Part shown: piece after piece, positions 51,025 through 60,054 of the stretch
Numbering within the stretch: the first letter of the stretch is position 1
Layout of the letters: each line of letters begins with the position of its first letter
From: Methylobacterium brachythecii
Lineage (GTDB): Bacteria > Pseudomonadota > Alphaproteobacteria > Rhizobiales > Beijerinckiaceae
Length of the DNA stretch: 64,000 nt
Assembly (NCBI RefSeq): GCF_014196345.1
Contig: NZ_JACIDN010000003.1
Location: 496,001-560,000 of the forward strand
Reading direction: 5' to 3'
Program-made: the position numbers and the translations under genes
Notes under the pieces: model-generated
The model's database searches: none
What the model saw: only the letters and a program-made list of their open reading frames with translations
What the model was told of the DNA's origin: nothing

Positions 51025-51501
51025 CTACGCCACCGGCACGATCCCGGTGGCATCGAGCTTCGCCAGCGCCTCACTCACCGTCTCGCCGCCGATGACGAGA
51101 TCGGGAGCGATCTCCACGAGCGGCACCAGCACGAAAGCCCGCTCTCTCACGAAGCGGTGTGGCAGGATCAGGCGCTCGTCGCTGACCTCCGCGCCCTCGT
51201 AGGACAGCAGGTCGATATCGATCAGGCGCGGCCCCCAGCGGCGCTCGCGCACGCGGCCGAGCGCCGCTTCGATGGCGAGTCCGGCTTCGAGCAGGTCGTG
51301 AGGCGTCAGATCGGTCTCGACCCCGATCGCCGCGTTGAGGAACCAGTCCTGATCGGTGTCGCCCCAGGGCGGGGTGCGATAGTCGTGCGAGCGAGCGACG
51401 ACCGCGACGCCGGGCGTCGAGCCGAGCCGCTTTACGGCTTCGGACAGCATCGCAGCCTTGTCGCCGACATTGCTGCCGAGCCCGAGATAGGCACGCGTCA
51501 T
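51025..51501 (-). CDS. folK: 2-amino-4-hydroxy-6-hydroxymethyldihydropteridine pyrophosphokinase
   Basis: A 158-residue enzyme of folate synthesis (HPPK), passing pyrophosphate from ATP to the pterin alcohol. Conserved parts are RAYLGLGSNVGDKAAML near the N-terminus, TPPWGDTDQDWFLNAAIGVET, RVRERRWGPRLIDIDLLSY and LILPHRFVRERAFVLVPL. It overlaps folB by four bases and is the last gene of folP-folB-folK. Convergent with xoxJ, 80 bases apart. Confidence 0.94.
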   Translation of the reverse strand: MTRAYLGLGSNVGDKAAMLSEAVKRLGSTPGVAVVARSHDYRTPPWGDTDQDWFLNAAIGVETDLTPHDLLEAGLAIEAALGRVRERRWGPRLIDIDLLSYEGAEVSDERLILPHRFVRERAFVLVPLVEIAPDLVIGGETVSEALAKLDATGIVPVA

Positions 51502-51875
51502 CGAGCGGATCCTGCGCGGAACCGGGTGATCTCGACGCTGACGCCGTCGATCACCGCCGGCACCGGCGCAGACGGCTTGTCCACGCGCACGCTCGCCCGC
51601 TCGATCGCTGAAAAGCGCCCCAGGATCTCCGCGGCGATGGCTTCCGCCAGCGCCTCGATCAGCGCGAAGCGGCGCTGGGAGGCGATCTCGACGGCGATCT
51701 CGGTGAGATCGGCGTAGCTCACCGTTCGCGCGACGTCGTCGGAAGCACCCGCAGCGGCGAGGTCGAGGCCGCAATCGAGCGAGATGAAAAAGCGCTGCCC
51801 GAGCCGCGCCTCCTCGGGCAGCACCCCGTGATAGCCGAAGACCGCGATACGATGGACGAGGATGCGATCAGCCAC
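51498..51875 (-). CDS. folB: Dihydroneopterin aldolase
   Basis: A 125-residue protein. The DHNA fold is seen in ILVHRIAVFGYHGVLPEEAR (catalytic-type HGV), LGQRFFISLDCGLDLAAAGA, VSYADLTEIAVEIASQRRFA and LIEALAEAIAAEILGRFSAI. FolB splits dihydroneopterin to the hydroxymethyl pterin used by FolK. It overlaps both neighbours (eight bases with folP, four with folK). Confidence 0.93.
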   Translation of the reverse strand: MADRILVHRIAVFGYHGVLPEEARLGQRFFISLDCGLDLAAAGASDDVARTVSYADLTEIAVEIASQRRFALIEALAEAIAAEILGRFSAIERASVRVDKPSAPVPAVIDGVSVEITRFRAGSAR

Positions 51876-52758
51876 GGCCGGTCTCCGGGCGCATCACGGC
51901 ATCGACTACGCGCAGGGCTTCGACGTGGGGCCGCACGTCGTGGACGCGCAGGATGTCGGCGCCGAGCGTCCCGGCCAGCACATGGGCCGAGATCGAGCCG
52001 AACAGGCGCTCGCGCGGATCGGTCTCCTTGTCGTGCAGCCGGCCGAGCAGGGATTTTCGCGAGACGCCGACGAGCAGTGGAAAACCGAGCGCCTTGATCT
52101 CGGGCAGCCGCCGCAGGGCTTCGAGATGCTGCTCCCAGGACTTGCCGAAGCCGATCCCCGGATCGAGGGCGATCGCATCATCGGAAATGCCGGCGCGTCT
52201 GGCGATCGACAGGGAGCGCTCGAAGAAAGCGAGCATGTCGGAGACGATATCGATCCCCGGATCGATGGTCTCGCGGTTATGCATGGCGATCACGGGAGCG
52301 CCGTGGTCCGCGGCCACTCGGGCAATGTCCGGCTGCCGTTGCAGGCCCCAGACGTCGTTCACGATGGCCGCGCCCGCCTTCAGCGCCGCATCGGCCGTCG
52401 AAGCCTTGTAGGTGTCGATGGAGATCGGCACGGACAGCCGGCCTGCCAACGCCGCGATAACCGGAACGACCCGAGCCTGCTCCTCCTCCGCCGAGACGGG
52501 AACGTGGCCAGGCCGCGTCGACTCACCGCCGATGTCGACGAGCGCCGCGCCCTCGCTCACGAGCGCGTCCGCCTGCTCGCGTGCGACCTCCGGCTTCTCG
52601 AAGAGTCCGCCATCCGAAAACGAATCCGGCGTGACGTTGAGGATGCCCATGACCAGGCAACGCCGGCCCAATCCCGGCAGCAGGTCGCGAAGGCTTCGTC
52701 GCTCGGTGGACAGGTTGGGGGACACTGTGGCTCCGGGAGGACATTCAGATCCGGTCAT
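51868..52758 (-). CDS. folP: Dihydropteroate synthase
   Basis: A 296-residue TIM-barrel enzyme joining p-aminobenzoate to the pterin pyrophosphate. Signatures are VMGILNVTPDSFSDGG, LVDIGGESTRPGHVPVS, NDVWGLQR and the loop FPLLVGVSRKSLLG with the catalytic lysine. ATG 52758 gives MTGSECPPG; an in-frame TTG 24 bases upstream exists. It is 149 bases from the unknown coupled gene, so folPBK may be a separate transcript or the end of the pqq operon. Confidence 0.94.
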   Translation of the reverse strand: MTGSECPPGATVSPNLSTERRSLRDLLPGLGRRCLVMGILNVTPDSFSDGGLFEKPEVAREQADALVSEGAALVDIGGESTRPGHVPVSAEEEQARVVPVIAALAGRLSVPISIDTYKASTADAALKAGAAIVNDVWGLQRQPDIARVAADHGAPVIAMHNRETIDPGIDIVSDMLAFFERSLSIARRAGISDDAIALDPGIGFGKSWEQHLEALRRLPEIKALGFPLLVGVSRKSLLGRLHDKETDPRERLFGSISAHVLAGTLGADILRVHDVRPHVEALRVVDAVMRPETGRG

Positions 52759-52907
52759 GCCTCGGGTGGGCCAATCCGGCAATGTCCGTCCCGCGCGTCG
52801 GACGACCGCGCGGTCATGCGGGCGACGGGCCAGGGCGCCAAGGCGAACCCATGATCGAAGATAAGCGCGGAGCCCTCAATCCACGAAAGGTCTCGACAGC
52901 GTTTCGC

Positions 52908-53279
52908 TCAAGCGCCGCCGCGATAGCAGCGGATCTCCGCTTCGGCCTGAGCCCGTCGCAGGTCCGCGACCTTGTCGTCGTAGATCTTGGTGGATTTAAA
53001 CGCGGTCTGGCGCTGACCGCCGACGCCCTGACGCATCGAGAGGATGGTGCTGGCCGAGACGTATTTGTCATAGGGCAGGATCGCCGCGAGCTGGTCCACG
53101 GAGCAGGAGCACTTCTCCATGGCCTCGCGGGTCTGGCCATTCGCGGCCATGCAGCCGAAGACGTAGTCGACGCGCGCATCCGTCGGATAGTCGTTCTCGA
53201 GCCCTTCCGACGCGGCCGGACCCGCCAAGGCGGCGAGGCAAGCCAACAGGGCGCCGCTCTTAGCCAGCGTTCTGATCAT
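52908..53279 (-). CDS. Exported four-cysteine protein, uncharacterised, end of the pqqCD-pqqE operon
   Basis: A 123-residue protein with signal peptide ([18 protein letters not shown]). The mature part is helical: YPTDARVDYVFGCMAANGQT, REAMEKCSCSVDQLAAILPY and DKYVSASTILSMRQ, with cysteines 43, 57, 59 and 118, which could form two disulfides. It overlaps the preceding unknown gene by 20 bases. From memory, two genes of unknown function called orf6 and orf7 are needed for XoxF1 function in M. extorquens AM1; this pair could be them, which I cannot verify here. Confidence 0.75.
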   Translation of the reverse strand: MIRTLAKSGALLACLAALAGPAASEGLENDYPTDARVDYVFGCMAANGQTREAMEKCSCSVDQLAAILPYDKYVSASTILSMRQGVGGQRQTAFKSTKIYDDKVADLRRAQAEAEIRCYRGGA

Positions 53280-53970
53280 AGTTCACCTTTTCGTCGAGCA
53301 GTTCGCCCCCGTCCGGCTTCTTGGCCTGCGCCTCGATCGAGACGATCTCCCCCGGAACCTCCGGCGAGGTCACGAAGGTGTAGGTAAGGCCATCGAAGCC
53401 GCGCATCTTCTCGGTCTGCGGATCGCCCTCGAAGGGCTTGGTGACGATCGTCCAGCCATCGACCTGCCGACCCTTGAAGTCGATCTTGGTGGCCGTGACC
53501 GTCGCCTTGTCGCGCAGGCCCTTGCGGATGGCGTTCTTGATGTAGCGCGGGTTTGCCTCAAGCAACGCGGCGAGCCCCTTCATGTGGTTTTCCAGGAAGA
53601 GCGGCAGGATCGGATTGCCCGGCATGTCGTCGAACGGGCCGGCTGACGCCCGGTTCGCACCGGAGAACATCTGCACCTGGATGTCGCGGCTTTCGGCACT
53701 CTTGCCGGCATCGATCTTGAACTTGATCTCGTCGTCCAGAGGCGGACCGTATGGACCACGCGCGATGCCGCTGCGGCGCGTGTAGACATAGCGGATGGTG
53801 CTGCCCGGCGGCGTATTCTTCATCTGCGGCTGGTCGAACAGCACGTCCGACGCGTTCGGCGTCGCGGAGGCCGCGGCCTTGATCGGCACCGGGCTTTCGC
53901 CTTCGGCCGCTCCCACGAGCGTCGGTGATGCGAGGAGGACGAGCGCAGCGGCGAGGGCGATCGGTTTCAA
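53260..53970 (-). CDS. Exported protein of unknown function coupled to pqqE
   Basis: A 236-residue protein with signal peptide [20 protein letters not shown]. The mature part is predicted beta-rich: [60 protein letters not shown] and [20 protein letters not shown]. It has no cysteine or known catalytic motif, and I recognise no family. Its start overlaps the pqqE stop by four bases and its stop overlaps the next gene by 20, so it is expressed with PQQ synthesis and very likely acts in the periplasm in methanol oxidation. Confidence 0.78.
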   Translation of the reverse strand: MKPIALAAALVLLASPTLVGAAEGESPVPIKAAASATPNASDVLFDQPQMKNTPPGSTIRYVYTRRSGIARGPYGPPLDDEIKFKIDAGKSAESRDIQVQMFSGANRASAGPFDDMPGNPILPLFLENHMKGLAALLEANPRYIKNAIRKGLRDKATVTATKIDFKGRQVDGWTIVTKPFEGDPQTEKMRGFDGLTYTFVTSPEVPGEIVSIEAQAKKPDGGELLDEKVNYDQNAG

Positions 53971-55121
53971 AGAGGTGCCTTTTCCTTCAGGGGAGATTGC
54001 ACGTTACTCCCGATCGTCCGGTAGATGTAGTCCGGCGGCGTCTCTGCAGCCTCTTCTGTGGCAAGATCTCGCATCTTTCCGTGGAGCGGCGAGAGCGAGC
54101 AGGCCGGATCGGTCGCGGCAGCATCGCCCGCGAGCGCGAGAGCCTGACACCGGCAGCCGCCCCAATCCTTCTCGCGCCGGTCGCAGGAGCGGCAGGGCTC
54201 CTTCATCCAGGACGTCCCGCGATAGGCGTTGAAGGCCGGAGACTGCGTCCAGATCTCGCCGAGGGAATGCTCGGTGACGTACCAGAATTCGAGATTCGGG
54301 ATCGTCTCGGCCGCGTGGCAGGGCAGCACCTTCCCCTGCGGCGTGACGTTCATGAGCTTGCGGCCCCAACCGCCGGCGCAGGCCTTGGGGTACTTCGCGT
54401 AGTAGTCCGGCACTACGAGATCGATGACCAGCTCACCCTTGAGCTGCTCCCGCGCCTTCTCGACGATGCGGATCGACTCGTCGACCTGGGCCTTGTTCGG
54501 CATCAGCGCGGCGCGATTCACATAGGCCCAGCCGTAATACTGGGTGTGGGCGACCTCGAGCCGCTTCGCGCCGAGCTTCACCGCGAGATCAATGAAGCCG
54601 GGCACCTCGTGGATGTTGCCGCGGTGGATTACCGAATTGAGGGTCAGCGGCAGCCCGAGTTCGGTGACGCGCGCGGCAAACTGCATCTTCTGCGGCTGCG
54701 CGTTCTTCAGTCCGCCGATCTTTTCCGCATTCGCCGCGTCGACGCCCTGCACCGAGAGCTGCACGTGGTCGAGGCCGGCATCGTAGAGCGCATCGAGCTT
54801 CTGGAGCGCGCCACCGACTCCCGACGTGATCAGGTTCGAATACAGGCCGAGCTCGGCGCATTTCGCCGTGATCTCGACGATGTCCTGGCGCGCCGTCGGC
54901 TCGCCGCCGGAGAGGTGGACGTGGAGAACGCCGAGCTTCGAGGCCTCGGCCAGCACCCGCAACCACGTCGCCGTATCGAGTTCGGCCGAGCGCCGGTCCA
55001 GCTCCATAGGATTTGAGCAGTAGGGACAGCGCAGGGGGCAGCGATGGGTCAGCTCCGCGAGCAGACCAACCGGTGCCGGGATGACCTCGGCGGGGACGGG
55101 GGCGGGTGTCGGTGCGTTCAT
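53967..55121 (-). CDS. pqqE: PQQ biosynthesis radical SAM enzyme PqqE
   Basis: A 384-residue radical-SAM enzyme that cross-links Glu and Tyr of PqqA. The SAM cluster cysteines are 28, 32 and 35 in [13 protein letters not shown]. The C-terminal SPASM domain has further cysteines ([36 protein letters not shown]). Length fits. It overlaps pqqCD by four bases and the downstream unknown gene by four. PqqE needs PqqD, here fused to PqqC, to present the peptide. Confidence 0.97.
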   Translation of the reverse strand: MNAPTPAPVPAEVIPAPVGLLAELTHRCPLRCPYCSNPMELDRRSAELDTATWLRVLAEASKLGVLHVHLSGGEPTARQDIVEITAKCAELGLYSNLITSGVGGALQKLDALYDAGLDHVQLSVQGVDAANAEKIGGLKNAQPQKMQFAARVTELGLPLTLNSVIHRGNIHEVPGFIDLAVKLGAKRLEVAHTQYYGWAYVNRAALMPNKAQVDESIRIVEKAREQLKGELVIDLVVPDYYAKYPKACAGGWGRKLMNVTPQGKVLPCHAAETIPNLEFWYVTEHSLGEIWTQSPAFNAYRGTSWMKEPCRSCDRREKDWGGCRCQALALAGDAAATDPACSLSPLHGKMRDLATEEAAETPPDYIYRTIGSNVQSPLKEKAPL

Positions 55122-56200
55122 CGCTCCAGGACCCTTTTCTGTGCGAGATCGGCCAACATCACGCCGATGTCGGCCTCGATGAGGGAACGGTCGGCGGCGT
55201 AGATGGTGGCAAGCTCACCCGCGATATCGCCGACCGAGCGCTTGCCATCGACGAGCTTGAGAACGGCGACGGCGTTGTCGTCGAGATCGAAGGTGCGCTC
55301 GGGCGCTAGCAGGACGTGGTTGGAGCGCACCTCGTCGAAGCGAAGACGGACGCCGCGGGGGAGGCGAGGCACGTCACTCCCGACGAAAGGGCCGCGCCGC
55401 CCTCCGGTTGCCGCACTGGTCTCCTCGACGAGGCCTTCGCCCGGCTGCCAGGCATCGGGCGGCACCATGCCAGGGGCGACATAGGCGAAGTACAGAGCGT
55501 CGAGCTGGGTCCAGAGCACGTTGCACTTGAAGGTCAGCGCCGCCATCGCCTGGCGCTGCAACTCCGGCGTGGTGGCATGCTGCTTGACGTAGTCGAGGGC
55601 GAAATCGGCATCGCGCGGCGCCTGGGTGAGGCGCTTCTCGAAATAGGCGAGCGTGTCCTTGGTGATGAAGTCGTAGTTTTTCAGCATGCCCGAGACGCGC
55701 TCGGAGATGATGGTCGGCGAGAACATCTCGGTGAGCGAGGAAGCGATCGCTTCGAGCAGCGACTTTTCCTTCACGAAGTGGACATAGGCCTCGACCGAGA
55801 ACTTCGTCGCCGAGAGAATGCCCTTGGTCGAGAGCACGTAGTCGCGCGAGAAGCCGACACCCTGGGCGAGCTTCAGCCAGCGCTCGATACCGCCATCGCC
55901 GGGAGCGTCGCCATCATGGTCGACGATGCGCTGGCGCCAGACCCGGCGCAGTTCGGCATCGTGCATTCGAGCGAGGACGGCGGCGTCCTTCACCGGGATC
56001 ATCGCCTGATAATAGTAGCGGTTCAGCGCCCAGGCTCGGACCTGATCCTTGTTCAGCTTGCCGTCGTGCAGCAGGCGATGAAACGGATGCAGGTTGTGGT
56101 AGCGGCGTGCGCCGATGTCGCGCAGGGCCGCTTCCAACTCCTCGGGGCTCAGGAGGCGCTGATCGTCGCCGGCAACGGGAGTCGGGAATGGTGCGGTCAT
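55118..56200 (-). CDS. pqqCD: PqqC-PqqD fusion protein
   Basis: A 360-residue fusion. Residues 1 to about 250 are PqqC, the oxidase that closes the PQQ ring: [60 protein letters not shown]. After a linker ([14 protein letters not shown]) residues about 270-360 are PqqD, the peptide chaperone: [40 protein letters not shown] and [10 protein letters not shown]. This fusion is known in Methylobacterium. It overlaps pqqE by four bases and is 232 bases from pqqB. Confidence 0.97.
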   Translation of the reverse strand: MTAPFPTPVAGDDQRLLSPEELEAALRDIGARRYHNLHPFHRLLHDGKLNKDQVRAWALNRYYYQAMIPVKDAAVLARMHDAELRRVWRQRIVDHDGDAPGDGGIERWLKLAQGVGFSRDYVLSTKGILSATKFSVEAYVHFVKEKSLLEAIASSLTEMFSPTIISERVSGMLKNYDFITKDTLAYFEKRLTQAPRDADFALDYVKQHATTPELQRQAMAALTFKCNVLWTQLDALYFAYVAPGMVPPDAWQPGEGLVEETSAATGGRRGPFVGSDVPRLPRGVRLRFDEVRSNHVLLAPERTFDLDDNAVAVLKLVDGKRSVGDIAGELATIYAADRSLIEADIGVMLADLAQKRVLER

Positions 56201-56432
56201 GGCGTTCGGCGCGTCCGTCTCGTTCGTTTCCTGGAGCTTTTCTTAAATGAGCCTCCAGCGATGCCAAAGCATCGTCCCGAAGCCCTCAATTGTATCGTGC
56301 AAAATATAGTCTTACGGAGCGATATTTCCAGATCGTCCCGTCTGTTGCAGCGGCTTCAGAGGACTACGTCAAACCATTGCGTCCATTGACGTTATAGCGC
56401 GCACTTGCTTTCAGGGCGCCCTGAGAAAGCTC

Positions 56433-57332
56433 TTAGAGTTCCAGGCTCAAACCATCATGCGCGACGGTCCAGCCGCGCTCCTCGACGCTTTTGCGCTCTG
56501 TTGAGCCCTCAACCAGCACCGGGTTTGTGTTGTTGATGTGTACGAAGACCCGCCGCCCGATCTCGACATCGGCGAGCGAGCCGATCGAGCCGGTCTCGCC
56601 GTTCATCTGGATATGACCCATGCGCCAGCCGGTCTTGGTGCCGACGCCCGCGCGGATCATGTCGTCGTCTTCGAGCACCGTGCCGTCGAAGAGCAGAGCA
56701 TCGACGCCCGCGATGCGGTGCTTCAAGCCATCGGTCACGCGGGCGCAACCAGGGATGTAGGCGAGGCGCTTGCCTCCGGCCTCGATCATCGCGCCGACCG
56801 TAGTCTCGGTCTCGGCGCCGATCTCCATATTGGCGTCCTCCAGCCAGAGCGGCACCTTGCCGGGCACGGAGAACAGGGTGACGCTCAGTCCCGGAACGGG
56901 CTCGAAGGCTTGGTTCACGGCGATCGGCTGCCGCGTCACGACATTGGCAGCCATCACGTCGAAGACGCGATTGTCGCTGACCGAGCTGAGGATGTCCGAA
57001 GTGCCGTACAGCGTGAACGTCTGACCTTCGCGAAGGGTCAGCAAGCCGGCCACGTGGTCCACATCGCCGTTCGTGAGCAGCACCGAATGGATCGGCGAAT
57101 GCCGCAGACCTTCGCGCGGAAACATCGCGCCGTTGGCCTGGATCTGCTGCCGGATATCGGGAGAAGCATTCACGAGGAGCCAGCGTTCTCCGTCCGGAGA
57201 GACTGCGATGCTCGACTGCGTGCGGGGTTTTACGCGGGGATCACCTGCCCAAGCCATTGAGCAGATGGAGCAGCGGCAATTCCACTGAGGAACACCGCCG
57301 CCGGCAGCCGAGCCGAGGATCACGACATGCAT
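56433..57332 (-). CDS. pqqB: PQQ biosynthesis protein PqqB
   Basis: A 299-residue metallo-beta-lactamase-fold protein: MHVVILGSAAGGGVPQWNCR, CRCSICSMAWAGDPRVKPRT, LLVNASPDIRQQIQANGAMF, VLLTNGDVDHVAGLLTLREG and GWRMGHIQMNGETGSIGSL. PqqB probably hydroxylates the cross-linked tyrosine or helps PQQ release. Length is the family norm. It follows pqqA by 41 bases. The 232 bases downstream before pqqCD contain an AT-rich part near 56280-56330 that may hold a second promoter. Confidence 0.96.
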   Translation of the reverse strand: MHVVILGSAAGGGVPQWNCRCSICSMAWAGDPRVKPRTQSSIAVSPDGERWLLVNASPDIRQQIQANGAMFPREGLRHSPIHSVLLTNGDVDHVAGLLTLREGQTFTLYGTSDILSSVSDNRVFDVMAANVVTRQPIAVNQAFEPVPGLSVTLFSVPGKVPLWLEDANMEIGAETETTVGAMIEAGGKRLAYIPGCARVTDGLKHRIAGVDALLFDGTVLEDDDMIRAGVGTKTGWRMGHIQMNGETGSIGSLADVEIGRRVFVHINNTNPVLVEGSTERKSVEERGWTVAHDGLSLEL

Positions 57333-57373
57333 GGATGAACCCGCTGCCTGCGATCCCCGGCCGGCGCTACACC

Positions 57374-57463
57374 TTAGTTGAAGGTGTCGATCTCAGCCGA
57401 CTCGTAGCTCGTGACTTCCATGCCGACGCAGATCTCGGAAACGACGGGGGCGGCCCACTTCAT
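57374..57463 (-). CDS. pqqA: PQQ precursor peptide PqqA
   Basis: A 29-residue peptide from ATG 57463 to TAA 57374. The precursor residues are Glu16 and Tyr20 in the segment CVGMEVTSYESAEID, with the required three-residue spacing, and the start MKWAAPVVSEI is typical. PqqE joins these two side chains to begin PQQ. A GGAGAG ribosome site lies six bases before the start. It is first in the pqqAB pair and is normally expressed at high level. Confidence 0.96.
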   Translation of the reverse strand: MKWAAPVVSEICVGMEVTSYESAEIDTFN

Positions 57464-57521
57464 GGCATCTCTCCAATTTTTCTAGAACGTCAGCAGCATC
57501 TGCATGGCTCTATAAGAGAAT

Positions 57522-57551
57522 GCTAAGATACTGACGGCGCTAAGATTTCTT
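57522..57551 (-). promoter_or_regulatory. Probable pqqA promoter/control region
   Basis: On the minus strand the direct repeat ATCTTAGC occurs at 57546-57539 and 57529-57522 (17 bases apart), and the hexamer AAGAAA at 57551-57546 runs into the first copy. TATAGA follows at about 57515 as a possible -10. From memory, an AAGAAA hexamer has been described upstream of methanol-oxidation promoters of M. extorquens, including that of pqq; this copy fits. The leader to pqqA would be about 45 bases. Confidence 0.5.
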
Positions 57552-57641
57552 GCGCGAGAGCTATATCGCCAATTCCACCCGGCGCTGCAAGAGCCAAATT
57601 GCCGGATTTACCCAAAATACCGTGAGCTGGATTGCCGAGCG

Positions 57642-58346
57642 TCAATGACGGAAGTCTTGGCCGCGCAGGTCGAGCATGAATCCTTTGCCGCGCACGGTCG
57701 TGATGATCGGACCGCCGAACCGCACGAAATCGGACAGCTTGCTCCGAAGGTAACCCACGTAGACGTCGACCACATTGAGCGAGAGACCGCCTTGGGTCGC
57801 CCAGAGCTTGTCGAAAATCGTTCCGCGCGCGATCGGCTTGTTGACCTCTTCCATCAGCAGGGCGAGCAGCTCGGCCTCGCGGGGGGTGAGACGTGCCGAC
57901 GCATCCCCAAAAGACACCTGGCGAACATTGAGATCGAGCACGAGACGGCCCGCCGTCACGATCGTTCGGGGCGAATCGGCCTCTCGCCGACGCAACAGAT
58001 GCGTCTGCAGGCGGGCGAGCAACTCGTCGAAGACGAAGGGCTTGACGATGTAGTCGTCGGCGCCGAGCGCCAGCCCCTCGGCCCGGTCGCGGATCTCGTC
58101 GCGGGCGCTGAGAAACAGGATCGCACCGGGATAGCCACCTTCACGCAGAGAGCGGCAGACGTCGTGGCCCGAGCCGTCGGGGAGGGTGATGTCGAGGACC
58201 ACGGCCTCGGGGGACTCGTCGCGCGCTGCGCTGAGCGCATCGTCGACCCGCTCGGCCATGCCGACGGAGAAGCCCTCCGCCTCAAGGCCGCGGGCCAGCA
58301 TGCCGCGGATGTCGCTGTCGTCCTCGACGATCAAAACGCGCGTCAT
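57642..58346 (-). CDS. mxbM: OmpR-type response regulator, probably MxbM
   Basis: A 234-residue regulator. The receiver has the acidic pair in VLIVEDDSD, phosphoacceptor Asp52 in VVLDITLPDGSG and the lysine in DDYIVKPF. The DNA-binding winged helix has LTPREAELLALLMEEVNKPI and VVDVYVGYLRSKLSDFVR, then ITTVRGKGFMLD. It overlaps the kinase gene by four bases. A pair called mxbDM near pqq is known in M. extorquens for control of methanol oxidation; the name is given from this context and memory. Confidence 0.85.
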   Translation of the reverse strand: MTRVLIVEDDSDIRGMLARGLEAEGFSVGMAERVDDALSAARDESPEAVVLDITLPDGSGHDVCRSLREGGYPGAILFLSARDEIRDRAEGLALGADDYIVKPFVFDELLARLQTHLLRRREADSPRTIVTAGRLVLDLNVRQVSFGDASARLTPREAELLALLMEEVNKPIARGTIFDKLWATQGGLSLNVVDVYVGYLRSKLSDFVRFGGPIITTVRGKGFMLDLRGQDFRH

Positions 58347-59968
58347 GCGACCACTGTCCTCACCCGTTCGCGACCGTCGTCAACCGCCGCCATGTCGGCG
58401 GCCGGCAGCTCGATCGTCACCCGAGCCCCGCGTCCGTCAACGCCGGCACCCAGACTTATGATGCCATCATGCCGCTCTATCACCCATCGCGCTAGAGCTA
58501 GGCCTATCCCGAATCCCGGCTCTCCCGAATGCGCATCGCGCCGGAATCTCTCGAACAAGCCTTCGCCCTGATCCGGGAAGCCCGGCCCGTCATCGGTGAC
58601 GGTGATCCGTGCCCGGACGCCGCCGGCACTCGGATGCTCGGCCAGCGCGATCACGATCCGGGTCAGGCCGGTGGCATGGCGGAGCGCGTTGTCGGTCAGG
58701 CTCTCCACGACCTGGCGGAGCCATTCGGGATCCGCCCGCAGCTCCACGTCGCGCTCGCCCGGCTCCAGGGTCAGGGCGACGCGACGCTTCGAGGCCTCGC
58801 TCACGGCCCCCTCGACGGCAGCGGTCAGGACGGCCAGCGCGCTGACCGGGCGCCGGTCCAGCTCGATCTGGCCGGATTCCGAACGCGCCACGCGCAGCAG
58901 GTCCTCGACCCGGCGCTTCAAGCCCTGAGCCCGCTTGCGGATCGTGGCGAAGACAGGCGCGTAATCGACCGTGCGGCCGGCCGAGCGGCTGGCGAGATCG
59001 CATTCGCCGAGGATCACGGTGAGCGGCGTGCGCAGTTCGTGGCTGACATCGGCGAAGAAGCGGCGCCGAGAGCGATCGACCATTTCGAGCCGCTCGTTCG
59101 CCGAGCGCAGATCGGCGGTGCGCGCCTCGATCGTATCCTCCAGAGCCGCGCGATCGGACGCCACGTGGCGCTCGCGGCGCCCGAGCCGAGCCGCCATGCG
59201 GTTGAAATTCGCAACGAGCAGGCCGAGCTCGTCGCGCGTCGCCACCGAGAGCCGCGTGTCGAGGGCGCCGCTGCCGACCGCGCCGGCGGCCTTACGGACC
59301 TCCTCGATGCGCGCCAGCGTCGGCCGCGTAACGCTCCTGTAGAGGATCGCCACAAGCGCCAGGGCGATGACAAGACCGAGAATCGACAATGTTCGCATCC
59401 GCTGGGCGATGGCGTTGGCCTCGTCCGAGCCCGCCGTCATCGACCGCCGCTCCGTCTCGATCAGCAGGGAGAGCGGCTGCCCGGTCATCGCGCCGAAGGC
59501 GTTGAGGGCACCCTGGATCGAATCCTTGCGCTTGTCCGGGTCGAGCTCGCGCTGGATCTGATAGACCTGCCGATCGAGGATCACGCGGGCGGCGCGGAGC
59601 CTCATCAGCGGCCGAGTCCGCGCCATGTACTGAATCTGCTCGGCCCGGTCCTCGCTGGCGGCGAGGCCTCCGCCGACCGCCGCCTCGACGGTGTTCAGGG
59701 CCTTGTCGACCGCCTCTCGGGTGACGGAGAGGGCCTCGGGGGGCGTGTCCGGGTTCCCAAGCGTCTCGACGGCGGCGAGGCCGTACTGGGTGAGGCGCCC
59801 GGACAGCTCGGCCAGCAGCTCGAGGCGATGCTGGGCGGCGAGCACCCGGTCGATCGTCCGCTCGGACAGGGTCGTCGACCAGAACACGCCTGCCGCTGCC
59901 AGCACGACGAGTAACGCCGTGCCGACCAGCAGCAGCGCGAACCGTACCTTCAGCGAACGCATCGACAC
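58343..59968 (-). CDS. mxbD: Sensor histidine kinase, probably MxbD
   Basis: A 541-residue kinase with membrane helices at about residues 9-31 (FALLLVGTALLVVLAAAGVF) and 193-212 (LSILGLVIALALVAILYRSV), a periplasmic helical sensor between them, a HAMP domain (RIEEVRKAAGAVGSGALDTR), phosphorylation site FFADVSHELRTPLTVILGE and ATP motifs LTDNALRHAT, VTDDGPGFP and GFGIGLALARWVIERH. It comes before the regulator gene and overlaps it by four bases. Its signal is not known; a role in methanol-gene control is inferred from position next to pqq. Confidence 0.86.
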   Translation of the reverse strand: MSMRSLKVRFALLLVGTALLVVLAAAGVFWSTTLSERTIDRVLAAQHRLELLAELSGRLTQYGLAAVETLGNPDTPPEALSVTREAVDKALNTVEAAVGGGLAASEDRAEQIQYMARTRPLMRLRAARVILDRQVYQIQRELDPDKRKDSIQGALNAFGAMTGQPLSLLIETERRSMTAGSDEANAIAQRMRTLSILGLVIALALVAILYRSVTRPTLARIEEVRKAAGAVGSGALDTRLSVATRDELGLLVANFNRMAARLGRRERHVASDRAALEDTIEARTADLRSANERLEMVDRSRRRFFADVSHELRTPLTVILGECDLASRSAGRTVDYAPVFATIRKRAQGLKRRVEDLLRVARSESGQIELDRRPVSALAVLTAAVEGAVSEASKRRVALTLEPGERDVELRADPEWLRQVVESLTDNALRHATGLTRIVIALAEHPSAGGVRARITVTDDGPGFPDQGEGLFERFRRDAHSGEPGFGIGLALARWVIERHDGIISLGAGVDGRGARVTIELPAADMAAVDDGRERVRTVVA

Positions 59969-60054
59969 CTACCTACCGGCCACGGGCCGTAGGAAGGACA
60001 GTGTCACCGCGTGCCGCCGGGGGGCAAGCGCCGGCTAGAGACGGGATGCAATCC

